The notes below the pieces were generated by a model. That model saw only the letters and a program-made list of their open reading frames with translations, did not search any database and had not been told where the DNA came from. Shown here in pieces: positions 19,705 through 28,680 of a stretch of DNA of 64,000 nt; the first letter of the stretch is position 1; the number at the start of each line of letters is the position of its first letter. The stretch lies in NCBI GenBank assembly GCA_030654015.1, contig JAURYI010000073.1, forward strand, positions 1 to 64,000, read 5' to 3'. A program made the translations under genes and the position numbers. This stretch comes from Methylococcales bacterium. Lineage in GTDB: Bacteria; Pseudomonadota; Gammaproteobacteria; Methylococcales; Methylomonadaceae.

Positions 19705-20994
19705 TTACAAAATCCCTACCGCATGACGTAAGCGCAACCGCGCCAGTGCCATATCATAACGGGCGTTATTGAGATTATCGTGGCTGGTGAGCCGTGAATT
19801 TTCAGCGGCTAATACTTCGGTGTGGATGCTTAAACCTTGTTGATAACGATCGGTAGCGACTTTAACATTCTCATCAGCTAGGTTGATGGTTTTTTCAGCG
19901 GTGGCGAGACGTTTTTTAGTTTCTTCAATTTCCAGCCACGCTTGGCGTACTTGCAGCATCATAAGACTGCTTAAATCATCCCGTTGTTCTTTCAGGGCAA
20001 TGGCTTGACTTTTCAGGGCGTCGGTTTTGTGTCCTGTACTGCCGTCAAATAATTTCCAGTCCATATTGATACCTGCCACCCATAAACCTTCATGCGCCTG
20101 ATAGCGGTTTTGCTGGTATTGATAGCCGCCATTGACATTGACTTGCGGTAAGCGCGTGGCGTTGACGCTTGCCGCTTGTTGTTCGAGCGCGTCGATTTGC
20201 GCGTTGACTACCGTGAGTTCGGGGCGTTGTTTGAGCGCGTTGCGGGTTAATTCCTCCAGTGTACCCGTCGGCGCATCGGGCAGATGTTCATCCAGACTGA
20301 CTTCGGCGGTTAAGGTTCTATCCAGCAAACGGTTGTATGAGGATTTGGCATTATCGAGCTGGAGATTGACTTTGGTCTGTTGCTGTTCGGCATTGGCGAG
20401 TTCAACGGTGGCGGCTAATACGTCATTACTGGCGACGATGCCTTGGTCAAAACGATCCAGCACGTCTTTACTGTCGGCGCGTAAACTGTCAACGTGACTT
20501 TGCGCCACATTCACCGCGCTTTTTGTCCGCAACACGGCGATATAGGCTTCGGCAACCTGCATTTTAAGATTCAGTTCGCTGGTGGCTTCCTGTTGCTGTG
20601 CCGCTTCTACGCTGGATTCAGCGGATTTAATATTATTGTCAATGCGACCGCTGGTATACACAGGCATCGTGACCATTGCCTGCGCTTTCGCACTGCCCGC
20701 CTGAGCAGTGGCAAATTGCGCGGTGTCGCCGCCGCTGATATTGGCAATCGCGGTCGGCGATTGATTGTATTGCGTATAGCCTGTATTGATATTGAGTTCA
20801 GGCAAGCGTTGCCCTTGTGCGGATTGCAGTTGCTGTTCTGATGCGGTGGTATTGGCTTCGGCGGCTTTCATCTGGTGATTACGTTCCAGTGCGGTTGTCC
20901 ACGCGGCGGTTAAGGTTTCGGCAACCGTTACAGGCGCACTCACCACGATAATGAAACCCAGCGCGGCAGCGACATAATCAGGATTGCGCGGCAT
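19705..20994 (-). CDS. TolC family outer membrane efflux protein
   Basis: coiled-coil repeats, RPELTVVNAQIDALEQQ, GRIDNNIKSAESSVEAAQQQ. Confidence 0.88.
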   Translation of the reverse strand: MPRNPDYVAAALGFIIVVSAPVTVAETLTAAWTTALERNHQMKAAEANTTASEQQLQSAQGQRLPELNINTGYTQYNQSPTAIANISGGDTAQFATAQAGSAKAQAMVTMPVYTSGRIDNNIKSAESSVEAAQQQEATSELNLKMQVAEAYIAVLRTKSAVNVAQSHVDSLRADSKDVLDRFDQGIVASNDVLAATVELANAEQQQTKVNLQLDNAKSSYNRLLDRTLTAEVSLDEHLPDAPTGTLEELTRNALKQRPELTVVNAQIDALEQQAASVNATRLPQVNVNGGYQYQQNRYQAHEGLWVAGINMDWKLFDGSTGHKTDALKSQAIALKEQRDDLSSLMMLQVRQAWLEIEETKKRLATAEKTINLADENVKVATDRYQQGLSIHTEVLAAENSRLTSHDNLNNARYDMALARLRLRHAVGIL

Positions 20995-21586
20995 GAAGAA
21001 TTCCCCGCAAATAAAAGGTAGTGGCTGATTCGCATAACGCGGTTTTTTCAGCTTCGGTCGGCGCGGCTTGTATGCCCAATAAACAGCGAAAATGTAAATC
21101 GCCTTTCAATAAACTAAAAAACGCATCGGCGGCAAAATGCGTATCGGGGATGTAAAAACAGCCTGTATTCTGCAATTGTTGCAGATAATTTTCCAATTGC
21201 GTTAATGCCAGACGCGCCCCATTGTCATAAATCAATTGCCCCAATTCGGGAAATTCATGACTTTCCGCCACTACTAAACGGTACATTGCCAACCCGTCGG
21301 CTGAATACAGCAATTCAACAAACGACGCGGCGATTTTTTGCAAGGTCTGCTCGGCATTATCGTCTTCCGATAAAGTGATGCTCTGTAATAACGAGGTGCA
21401 TAACTCGCTGACCACAGCCGCGAATAATTCATTTTTGCTGGTGAAATGATTGTACAGCGTGGCTTTGGACACGGGCGCGGCGGCGGCAATTTTATCCATA
21501 CTGACACTGCGATAGTTATGCGTTAAAAATAACCGCGTAGCCGCCTGCACGATGGCGCGGCGTTTAGATTCGATAACTTCAGACAT
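20978..21586 (-). CDS. TetR/AcrR family transcriptional regulator
   Basis: N-terminal HTH RRAIVQAATRLFLTHNYRSVSMDKIAAAAPVSKATLYNHFTSKNELF. Confidence 0.9.
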   Translation of the reverse strand: MSEVIESKRRAIVQAATRLFLTHNYRSVSMDKIAAAAPVSKATLYNHFTSKNELFAAVVSELCTSLLQSITLSEDDNAEQTLQKIAASFVELLYSADGLAMYRLVVAESHEFPELGQLIYDNGARLALTQLENYLQQLQNTGCFYIPDTHFAADAFFSLLKGDLHFRCLLGIQAAPTEAEKTALCESATTFYLRGILHAAQS

Positions 21587-21660
21587 TTTGATAACAACAC
21601 TTGCTTAATTGAGAAGATAATTTAGAATAAACTAAACCGTTCAGTTTATCAAGGTCGTTT

Positions 21661-22728
21661 ATGAAGCGTTTGTTCACCCTATTAGTTATCAGTGTATTGG
21701 TTATCGGCTCCGCCTTTTTTTTGTTTCGCTGGATAATGGAGCGGCAGAATTTTGAAAGCACCGATAATGCGTATTTAAAAGCCAATCAGGTATTAATTAC
21801 CCCGCAGGTCAACGGCACTATCACGCAATTGTTAATGGAAGATAATCAAAGCGTCAAACAAGGCGACCTGCTCGCCGTCATTGATGACCGTGATTATCAG
21901 GCTAAACTTGCGGTTGCCGAAGCGCAGGTTGCCGAAGCACTAGCCCACGTTGAACGCTTACACGCCAACAAAAACACCCAGCACGCCAATATCGCCAGTG
22001 CAGGTGCCGCTGTGTCAGCGGTTGAAGCGAAACGCCAACAGATTAATCAGGATTTAAAACGTTTTAACGCGCTGATTGAACGCGGCTCTGCCCCGCGCCA
22101 GTCGCTGGATAAAATAGCATCAGAAGCCAAACAAGCCACCGCTGAATTGCGCGGTTCACAAGCCGCCGTCACCGCGCAGCAAAAACAGCTCAGCGGTTTT
22201 GACAGTGAAATAGCCGAAGCCGAAGCGCGTGTTAAACAAGCGATTGCGCACGTTGAACTGGCAAAACTGGATGTAGAACACACACAGATTCGTGCGCCGT
22301 TCACAGGTGTAATCGGGCATAAAGGCGTACAAATCGGCTCACACGTTCAAACAGGCATGGCTCTCGCCTATCTTATGGAAACGGGTAAAATCTGGACAGA
22401 AGCCAATTTTAAAGAAACCCAATTGCAGCACATGAAAATCGGGCAACCTGTTGATATTCATATTGATGCCTATCCCGATGTAAAATTCACTGGTAAAGTG
22501 GCCAGTTTTTCCCCAGCCAGCGGTTCAGAATTCAGTATTTTACCGTCCGAAAATGCCACGGGTAATTTCACCAAAATCGTGCGCCGTGTGCCTGTAAAGA
22601 TTGTGTTTGATAATCAAAACAATTGTTCAACGACTGCCAGTCCTCTAAAGGACTGGCAGTCGTGTCCTGAAAGAAAATTAAAATCTGGCTTGTCGGTCAC
22701 TGTTAAGGTGCGAGTTAAAAATCCATGA
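21661..22728 (+). CDS. emrA: HlyD family efflux periplasmic adaptor (EmrA-like)
   Basis: NFESTDNAYLKANQVLITPQVNGTITQLLMEDNQSVKQGDLLAVID; IRAPFTGVIGHKGVQIGSHVQTG. Confidence 0.9.
   Translation: MKRLFTLLVISVLVIGSAFFLFRWIMERQNFESTDNAYLKANQVLITPQVNGTITQLLMEDNQSVKQGDLLAVIDDRDYQAKLAVAEAQVAEALAHVERLHANKNTQHANIASAGAAVSAVEAKRQQINQDLKRFNALIERGSAPRQSLDKIASEAKQATAELRGSQAAVTAQQKQLSGFDSEIAEAEARVKQAIAHVELAKLDVEHTQIRAPFTGVIGHKGVQIGSHVQTGMALAYLMETGKIWTEANFKETQLQHMKIGQPVDIHIDAYPDVKFTGKVASFSPASGSEFSILPSENATGNFTKIVRRVPVKIVFDNQNNCSTTASPLKDWQSCPERKLKSGLSVTVKVRVKNP
22631..22662. repeat. palindromic element CGACTGCCAGTCC-TCTAAA-GGACTGGCAGTCG inside the emrA coding region
   Basis: 13-bp perfect arms, 6-nt loop; half of it plus flank TCCTGAAA recurs at 63-88. 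Confidence 0.9.
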
Positions 22729-24293
22729 CAGGCGTAAATGAAACAGGCGAAAAAACCCTCACCACAGGCGAATGGATTGGTTTTTTCAGCATGGCAGTCG
22801 GCGTATTTATGGCGGTGCTGGACATTCAAATCGTCGCCAGTTCGTTGCAGGAAATTCAGGCAGGATTATCCGCCACGCAAGATGAAATCGCGTGGGTGCA
22901 AACCTCTTATCTCATCGCCGAAGTCATTATTATCCCGCTGTCAGGCTGGCTGGGGCGGGTATTTTCCACGCGCTATTTATTCGTATTATCGGTCGGCGGT
23001 TTTACGCTCGCCAGTTTAGCGTGTGCGTTTGCGTGGAATTTGCCGTCCATGATTGTGTTTCGTTGCATTCAGGGTTTTCTCGGCGGCGCGATGATTCCGA
23101 TGACCTTCACCGTAATTTTCATGCTGTTTCCGCCGCGTCTGCAATCGTCTATGACCATTGTGCTGGGCTTGATTGTCACCATGGCTCCTACTATTGGCCC
23201 CGTGTTAGGCGGTTATTTAACGGATTCTTACAGTTGGCAATTGTTGTTTTTAATCAACGTGATTCCGGGTTTTCTGGTGTGCTTTTTTGTCTGGCGATTT
23301 TTGGACATTGATAAACCCGACTGGGCATTGTTGCAGAAAATAGATTTTGTCGGTATCGGCTTGATTGCCTTGTGTTTGGGTTGTATGCAGTTTGTGCTGG
23401 AAGAAGGCGCACGCGACCAATGGTTTGAAGATAATTTAATTGTCGCCTTGACCACTATAGCCACACTGAGCGGCGTGGCGATGTTGTGGTGGGAATTAAA
23501 AATTGCCCACCCGATTATTGATTTACGCGCCTTTAAGAATCGTAATTTTGCCGTCGGTTGCGCTTATAGTTTTGTGCTGGGCATAGGGCTATACACCATC
23601 ATTTATTTAACGCCGATTTATTTAGCCAGTGTTAAAGGCTTGAACAGCTTGCAGATTGGCTATTATTTAATGGTGGTCGGTTTGTTTCAATTGCTGTCCG
23701 CATTTGTGGCAGGCCCTTTGGAAAAGAAAATAGATTTGCGCGTCATGCTGGGCTTGGGTTTCGGTTTATTTGCGTTGGGTTCGTGGTTGAATGGCGAACT
23801 CACCGCTGAATCGGGGTATTGGGAATTTTTTCTGCCGCAGGCGATACGCGGCGGCGCGTTGATGCTGTGTTTTTTGCCGATTAACACGCTTACTTTAGGT
23901 TTACTGCCTGTTGAAGAAGTCAAAAATGCCAGCGGTTTATATAACTTAATGCGCAATTTAGGCGGGGCAATCGGCTTGGCGGTGGCAAATACCCAAATGC
24001 AGTATTTAACCAAAGCGCATTATGCAACGCTGCGCGAATCAGTCACGGCAACCGCCGCGCCTGTGCAGGAGTTGCTTTATGGTTTAGAACAAACCATGCA
24101 CAACGCTTTACTTGCCGACCCCAGTGCCGCCGCCTTAGCACAACTCAATGGCTTGGTATTGCGTGAAGCCGAAGTCATGACCTTTAATAACTTGTTTCAA
24201 ACGATTGCCTGCATCTTTTTCGCTTCATTATGCGTCGCGCCATTTTTACAAAAAGTCGATGCTGAAAAAGCCGCCTCGTTGCCGATGGATTGA
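22725..24293 (+). CDS. emrB: DHA2 family MFS efflux permease (EmrB-like)
   Basis: 14-TM pattern; VFMAVLDIQIVASSLQEIQAGLSATQDEIAWVQTSYLIAEVI. Confidence 0.92.
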   Translation: MTGVNETGEKTLTTGEWIGFFSMAVGVFMAVLDIQIVASSLQEIQAGLSATQDEIAWVQTSYLIAEVIIIPLSGWLGRVFSTRYLFVLSVGGFTLASLACAFAWNLPSMIVFRCIQGFLGGAMIPMTFTVIFMLFPPRLQSSMTIVLGLIVTMAPTIGPVLGGYLTDSYSWQLLFLINVIPGFLVCFFVWRFLDIDKPDWALLQKIDFVGIGLIALCLGCMQFVLEEGARDQWFEDNLIVALTTIATLSGVAMLWWELKIAHPIIDLRAFKNRNFAVGCAYSFVLGIGLYTIIYLTPIYLASVKGLNSLQIGYYLMVVGLFQLLSAFVAGPLEKKIDLRVMLGLGFGLFALGSWLNGELTAESGYWEFFLPQAIRGGALMLCFLPINTLTLGLLPVEEVKNASGLYNLMRNLGGAIGLAVANTQMQYLTKAHYATLRESVTATAAPVQELLYGLEQTMHNALLADPSAAALAQLNGLVLREAEVMTFNNLFQTIACIFFASLCVAPFLQKVDAEKAASLPMD

Positions 24294-24364
24294 CAATCAA
24301 GACAAACAAGGTACGGCAATTACGCTAAAATACCGCAACAACAAGCCAAAACGGGACATATCCA

Positions 24365-25114
24365 ATGAAAACAGTAGCGTTATACAGCATTAAGGGCGGT
24401 GTCGGTAAAACCTCCAGCGCAGTTAATCTGGCGTTTAATGCGGCGCGTAGCGGCTATCGAACCTTGATATGGGATTTAGATCCGCAAGCGGCGAGCAGTT
24501 ATTATTTTCGTATTCAGCCTAAAGTAAAAGGCGGCAGCAAGGATTTAATCGCAGGTAAACGCCCGCTGGATGGGCTGATTAAAGCCACTGATTTTGATAA
24601 GCTGGATTTATTGCCTGCTGATTTTTCCTTTCGTAATATGGATTTGGTGTTAGATACCAAGAAGAAACCGACGCGACAGCTGAAAAAATTACTCGCGCCA
24701 CTGGCAAGCGACTATGATTTTGTGTTCTTGGATTGTCCGCCTAACATCTCGTTATTATCGGAAGCGGTGTTTGAAGCGGTGGATGTGTTGCTGTCGCCGA
24801 TTATTCCGACCACGCTGTCAATCCGCACACTGGAACAGTTACAAAAATTTATCACCGATAATGAGCTGACTCATTTAGCCTTGTTGCCGTTTTTTTCGAT
24901 GGTGGACAGACGCAAAAAAATGCACCTCGACATCATGGCGCATCTCAGTGAAACCTACCCGAACACCTTAAACACAGCGATTCCTTATGCCAGCGATATT
25001 GAGCGCATGGGTCTGGAGCGCAAACCATTAGGGGCGTATAGTCATAACGGCAAGTCTATCAATGCTTATAATGAATTATGGCAAGAGATTCTGACTTGCA
25101 TCGACACTCCTTGA
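24365..25114 (+). CDS. ParA family ATPase
   Basis: deviant Walker A IKGGVGKTSSAVNLAF, FVFLDCPPNISLL. Confidence 0.9.
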   Translation: MKTVALYSIKGGVGKTSSAVNLAFNAARSGYRTLIWDLDPQAASSYYFRIQPKVKGGSKDLIAGKRPLDGLIKATDFDKLDLLPADFSFRNMDLVLDTKKKPTRQLKKLLAPLASDYDFVFLDCPPNISLLSEAVFEAVDVLLSPIIPTTLSIRTLEQLQKFITDNELTHLALLPFFSMVDRRKKMHLDIMAHLSETYPNTLNTAIPYASDIERMGLERKPLGAYSHNGKSINAYNELWQEILTCIDTP

Positions 25115-25139
25115 GTCACCGCTATCGACAACTAACATC

Positions 25140-26588
25140 ATGACACAATCACTTTCTGGCAACATTCATTCTGAGCAATTCTTACAGCACCAGCTGCAAG
25201 AAGTCATCACACTGTTAGAAAAACAGGAGCTGGAAAAGTCACTGGTTCATAGAGACATCTCAACCACTGATTTGATTGAAACCGTGCTGCATAAACAACA
25301 GCAAACCCGCCTACAGGAAAAATTCGCCCAATTACACCCTGCCGATATTGCCGCCATTCTGGAATCATTGCCGCTGGATCAACGGCATATCGCATGGGAT
25401 GCGATTAAAACCGCGCACGAAGGTCAGGTATTATTAGAAGTGTCCGACGCGGTACGGCAAACGCTGATTTCAGGCATGGAGGCGGAAAAATTAGCCAGTG
25501 TTGCCAGCCAACTCAATACCGATGAAATAGCCGACATCGCCGCTGATATTCCTAAACGGGCGATGCTGAAAATTCTGCGCTCGTTAAACAGTCAGGAGCG
25601 TAATGAATTAAATGCCATTTTGGCATATCCCGATAATCAAATCGGCGCATTGATGGACTTCGGCATGATTACTATTCGGAATGACCTGAATTTAAAAGCC
25701 GTACTCGCCTATATTCGCAAACTGGGTAAATTGCCTAGTCACACCGATAAATTATTTGTGGTTAATCAACACGATGTGGTGCAGGGCGTATTGCCGTTGC
25801 AACGCTTATTAACCCACCGCCCTGCCCTGCAAGTGGCTGATGTCATGGTCACGGATTTTGTCAGTTTTCAGGTCGATCAGGACACAGCGGAAGCCGCGCG
25901 TGCCTTTGAACGCTATGATTTAATTTCCGCGCCCGTAGTGGACAGTGACGGTAAGTTACGCGGTCGGTTGTGTATTGACAGCATTTTAGATTTTGTCCGT
26001 GAAAAATCCGATGATGATTTACTCATTCAGGCGGGGGTCGGTGAACAGGAAGATTTATTTTCCAGCGTGTGGAAAAGTGCCAGAAACCGCTGGGGCTGGT
26101 TGCTGATTAACATCGTCACCGCGTTTGCTTCCACGCGTATTATCGGCTTGTTTGAAGACGTAATTTTACAGTTAGTCGCATTGGCATCACTGATGCCGAT
26201 TATTGCCGCCATGGGCGGAAATACGGGCAATCAAACCAGTATGCTCATTATCCGCTCCTTGGCATTGGGACAGATTACCTCTACCAATGTCTGGCGAATG
26301 ATTAAAAAAGAACTCACACTGGCGGTCATTAACGGCGTGTTCATCGGTTGCATTATCGGCTTGTTCAGTTTGTTGCTGTATCGGGATGTCGCACTGTCGG
26401 GAGTCATGGCAGGGGCGATGTTTATTAATCTCATCGTTGCGGTAGTAGTCGGTCTGGTTATTCCCTTGGCGCGGCATAAATTCGGTTATGATCCCGCCGT
26501 CGGCACCAGCGTTATTCTCACCGCCATCACCGATTCAATGGGATTTTTTATTTTCCTGGCGTTGGCGAGTGTGTTCTTAATCAAGTAG
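25140..26588 (+). CDS. mgtE: magnesium transporter MgtE
   Basis: MgtE_N, CBS pair and C-terminal TM domain with PIIAAMGGNTGNQTSMLIIR. Confidence 0.95.
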   Translation: MTQSLSGNIHSEQFLQHQLQEVITLLEKQELEKSLVHRDISTTDLIETVLHKQQQTRLQEKFAQLHPADIAAILESLPLDQRHIAWDAIKTAHEGQVLLEVSDAVRQTLISGMEAEKLASVASQLNTDEIADIAADIPKRAMLKILRSLNSQERNELNAILAYPDNQIGALMDFGMITIRNDLNLKAVLAYIRKLGKLPSHTDKLFVVNQHDVVQGVLPLQRLLTHRPALQVADVMVTDFVSFQVDQDTAEAARAFERYDLISAPVVDSDGKLRGRLCIDSILDFVREKSDDDLLIQAGVGEQEDLFSSVWKSARNRWGWLLINIVTAFASTRIIGLFEDVILQLVALASLMPIIAAMGGNTGNQTSMLIIRSLALGQITSTNVWRMIKKELTLAVINGVFIGCIIGLFSLLLYRDVALSGVMAGAMFINLIVAVVVGLVIPLARHKFGYDPAVGTSVILTAITDSMGFFIFLALASVFLIK

Positions 26589-26647
26589 GGGCGGCAGGCT
26601 CTTTGTCCGTCATTATTCGTGCGCGATAAAAACGGTGGGCAAAAGCC

Positions 26648-27949
26648 CTACAAACGCGTCTTGTGACTTTTAACAGCGCGTGTTTCCAAGGTGCGGTTCT
26701 CAAAAAATTTCAAGCCTTTAAATGTGACCCAGCCGACTATCACCAGCCCTATGGTGAATAAAGCATACGACGCTTCCCAAGGCAGTCCTTGCGTCATCAT
26801 CGAGTATTCCGACATCCCGCCCACCCCAGCCAACAAATTCAGCGGCATAAAAATAACGCTGATAATAGTGAGGCGTTTAATGTCTTTGTTCTGGTTGATG
26901 TTGATAAAACCAACGGTCGCATCCATTTGAAAATTGATTTTATTAAACAAAAACGCGGTATGTCCGTCCAGCGATTCAATGTCACGCAAAATTTCGCGTA
27001 CATCTTCACACTGCACTTTGGACAAAAATTTACCGCGCATTAAAAACGACAACGCGCGGCGGGTATCCAGCACATTACGGCGGATGCGTCCGTTCAAATC
27101 TTCCTCGGCAGCAATGGCGGCGAGAATGTTTGCCGCTTCTTCATCGGTCATCTGCGATTTGAACACTTGCCGACCGACTTCTTCCAGTTCGGTATAGACA
27201 TCTTCCAGCGCGTTCGCCGAATACTCCACCTCGGCGGCATACAAGTCGAGCAATACGTCTTTGGCATCGGTCACATAACCTGACTGAGCGCGGGCGCGTA
27301 AGCGTTGCAAACGAAACACGGGCAATTCTTTCGCGCGTACTGAAAACAGCATATCTTCATTCAGTACAAACGCCACCGCAACGTTGCCCGATTCATCTTT
27401 ACGATCCAGTAAAAAATCGGAATGCAGATGAATTTCGCCATTATCTTCCACATAAAACCGCGCACTGGATTCCAAATCGGTTAAATCACGCGGATTGGGC
27501 AGTTCTACGCCAAAAATATCTTCTGCCCATGCCAGATGCTCATCTTCTGGCATCACTAAATCAATCCAAATCGGCTTAACGCGGGCTAAATCGTCTTTGG
27601 AATCTATCGGAATTTGTCGCAAGCGTCCCTCGTACAAATCAAATACCCGAATTCTCATGTTACGAGTGCGCTGCTTAACGTCAGTCTGCCCGTCTGTATG
27701 GGGCTGTGCGGACATCGCCAAACGGATGCTTTCTCTGCGTTCGGCACGAACCAACGACCAGAGAATAAACCTGTCATCGGCAGAAGAAGCCTCCAGAATA
27801 CTCGCCACTGCCTCGGCATCCAGTTGCTCAAACAGCCGTTGTATATCAACTAAATTTTGTTTGCGTACCAGACTTTCTACTATTTTATGTTTAGCGAGAA
27901 TATTTTTTATGTCCAGCAAGTGATTTTGCAGGTATTCAGAATCGTGCAT
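26648..27949 (-). CDS. corA: magnesium/cobalt transporter CorA with N-terminal extension
   Basis: C-terminal TM with MPLNLLAGVGGMSEYS (GMN-like GGM) and CorA soluble domain; start MHDSEYLQ preferred. Confidence 0.88.
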   Translation of the reverse strand: MHDSEYLQNHLLDIKNILAKHKIVESLVRKQNLVDIQRLFEQLDAEAVASILEASSADDRFILWSLVRAERRESIRLAMSAQPHTDGQTDVKQRTRNMRIRVFDLYEGRLRQIPIDSKDDLARVKPIWIDLVMPEDEHLAWAEDIFGVELPNPRDLTDLESSARFYVEDNGEIHLHSDFLLDRKDESGNVAVAFVLNEDMLFSVRAKELPVFRLQRLRARAQSGYVTDAKDVLLDLYAAEVEYSANALEDVYTELEEVGRQVFKSQMTDEEAANILAAIAAEEDLNGRIRRNVLDTRRALSFLMRGKFLSKVQCEDVREILRDIESLDGHTAFLFNKINFQMDATVGFININQNKDIKRLTIISVIFMPLNLLAGVGGMSEYSMMTQGLPWEASYALFTIGLVIVGWVTFKGLKFFENRTLETRAVKSHKTRL

Positions 27950-28017
27950 TTGTTTTACCTTATGTACCAACGTAATGCGTTGCCGGTTTTATTTTTATTA
28001 TCAATGAAGGAGATGTT

Positions 28018-28680
28018 ATGGATTTTCAATGCGACACCGTTAAGGTATCTGGCAAAGATGCACTGGCGACTTATCAACGCCTAAAAGCCACGGCTGATAT
28101 TATTCCTGTGATTTTAGGTGATGACGATGATCTTGCTTCAATGGCTGAAGCCGCAGATTATATCACCGAGTCATTTAGCCAACTATTGCAACAGGCAGAA
28201 AACATAGACGCAGCGGACTGGTTCGATAAACGTCAGGCTCAAGATGCCGAATACTATGATTTAACCACAGGCGAGTGGCAGGACGACGCATCCTCTGCCG
28301 ACTCTATTTCTGTGCATTTGGACATTCTGACAGGCGAACCTAAACCCGAAGTGAATATTGCCCTCGTACCCGTACCGAAAAGCTGGATGATACCTGCATT
28401 TTTAAAAATCGGCGGCTGGAATGAATGCCCGACTGCCGCCGAACACGCCGCTATTTTTAAATATTGGGATGAACGTTACGGCATCACCGTAGCGGGTATC
28501 ACCGCCGATGTCATTGAACTGGAAGTACAACGCCCGCCAACCACACGCGAACAAGCCTTACAACTCGCCGAACAACAATTCATTTATTGTCCCGATATTG
28601 TCTATCAAGGCACACAAACCATTGCCGCCTTAGCCTCAACCTTATTGAATGGACGCGTGTGGTTTTTTTGGTGGGATTAA
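28018..28680 (+). CDS. DUF4253 domain-containing protein
   Basis: LVPVPKSWMIPAFLKIGGWNECPTAAEHAAIFKYWDERYGITVAGITADVIELEV.RPPTTREQALQLAEQQFIYCPDIV. Confidence 0.85.
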   Translation: MDFQCDTVKVSGKDALATYQRLKATADIIPVILGDDDDLASMAEAADYITESFSQLLQQAENIDAADWFDKRQAQDAEYYDLTTGEWQDDASSADSISVHLDILTGEPKPEVNIALVPVPKSWMIPAFLKIGGWNECPTAAEHAAIFKYWDERYGITVAGITADVIELEVQRPPTTREQALQLAEQQFIYCPDIVYQGTQTIAALASTLLNGRVWFFWWD

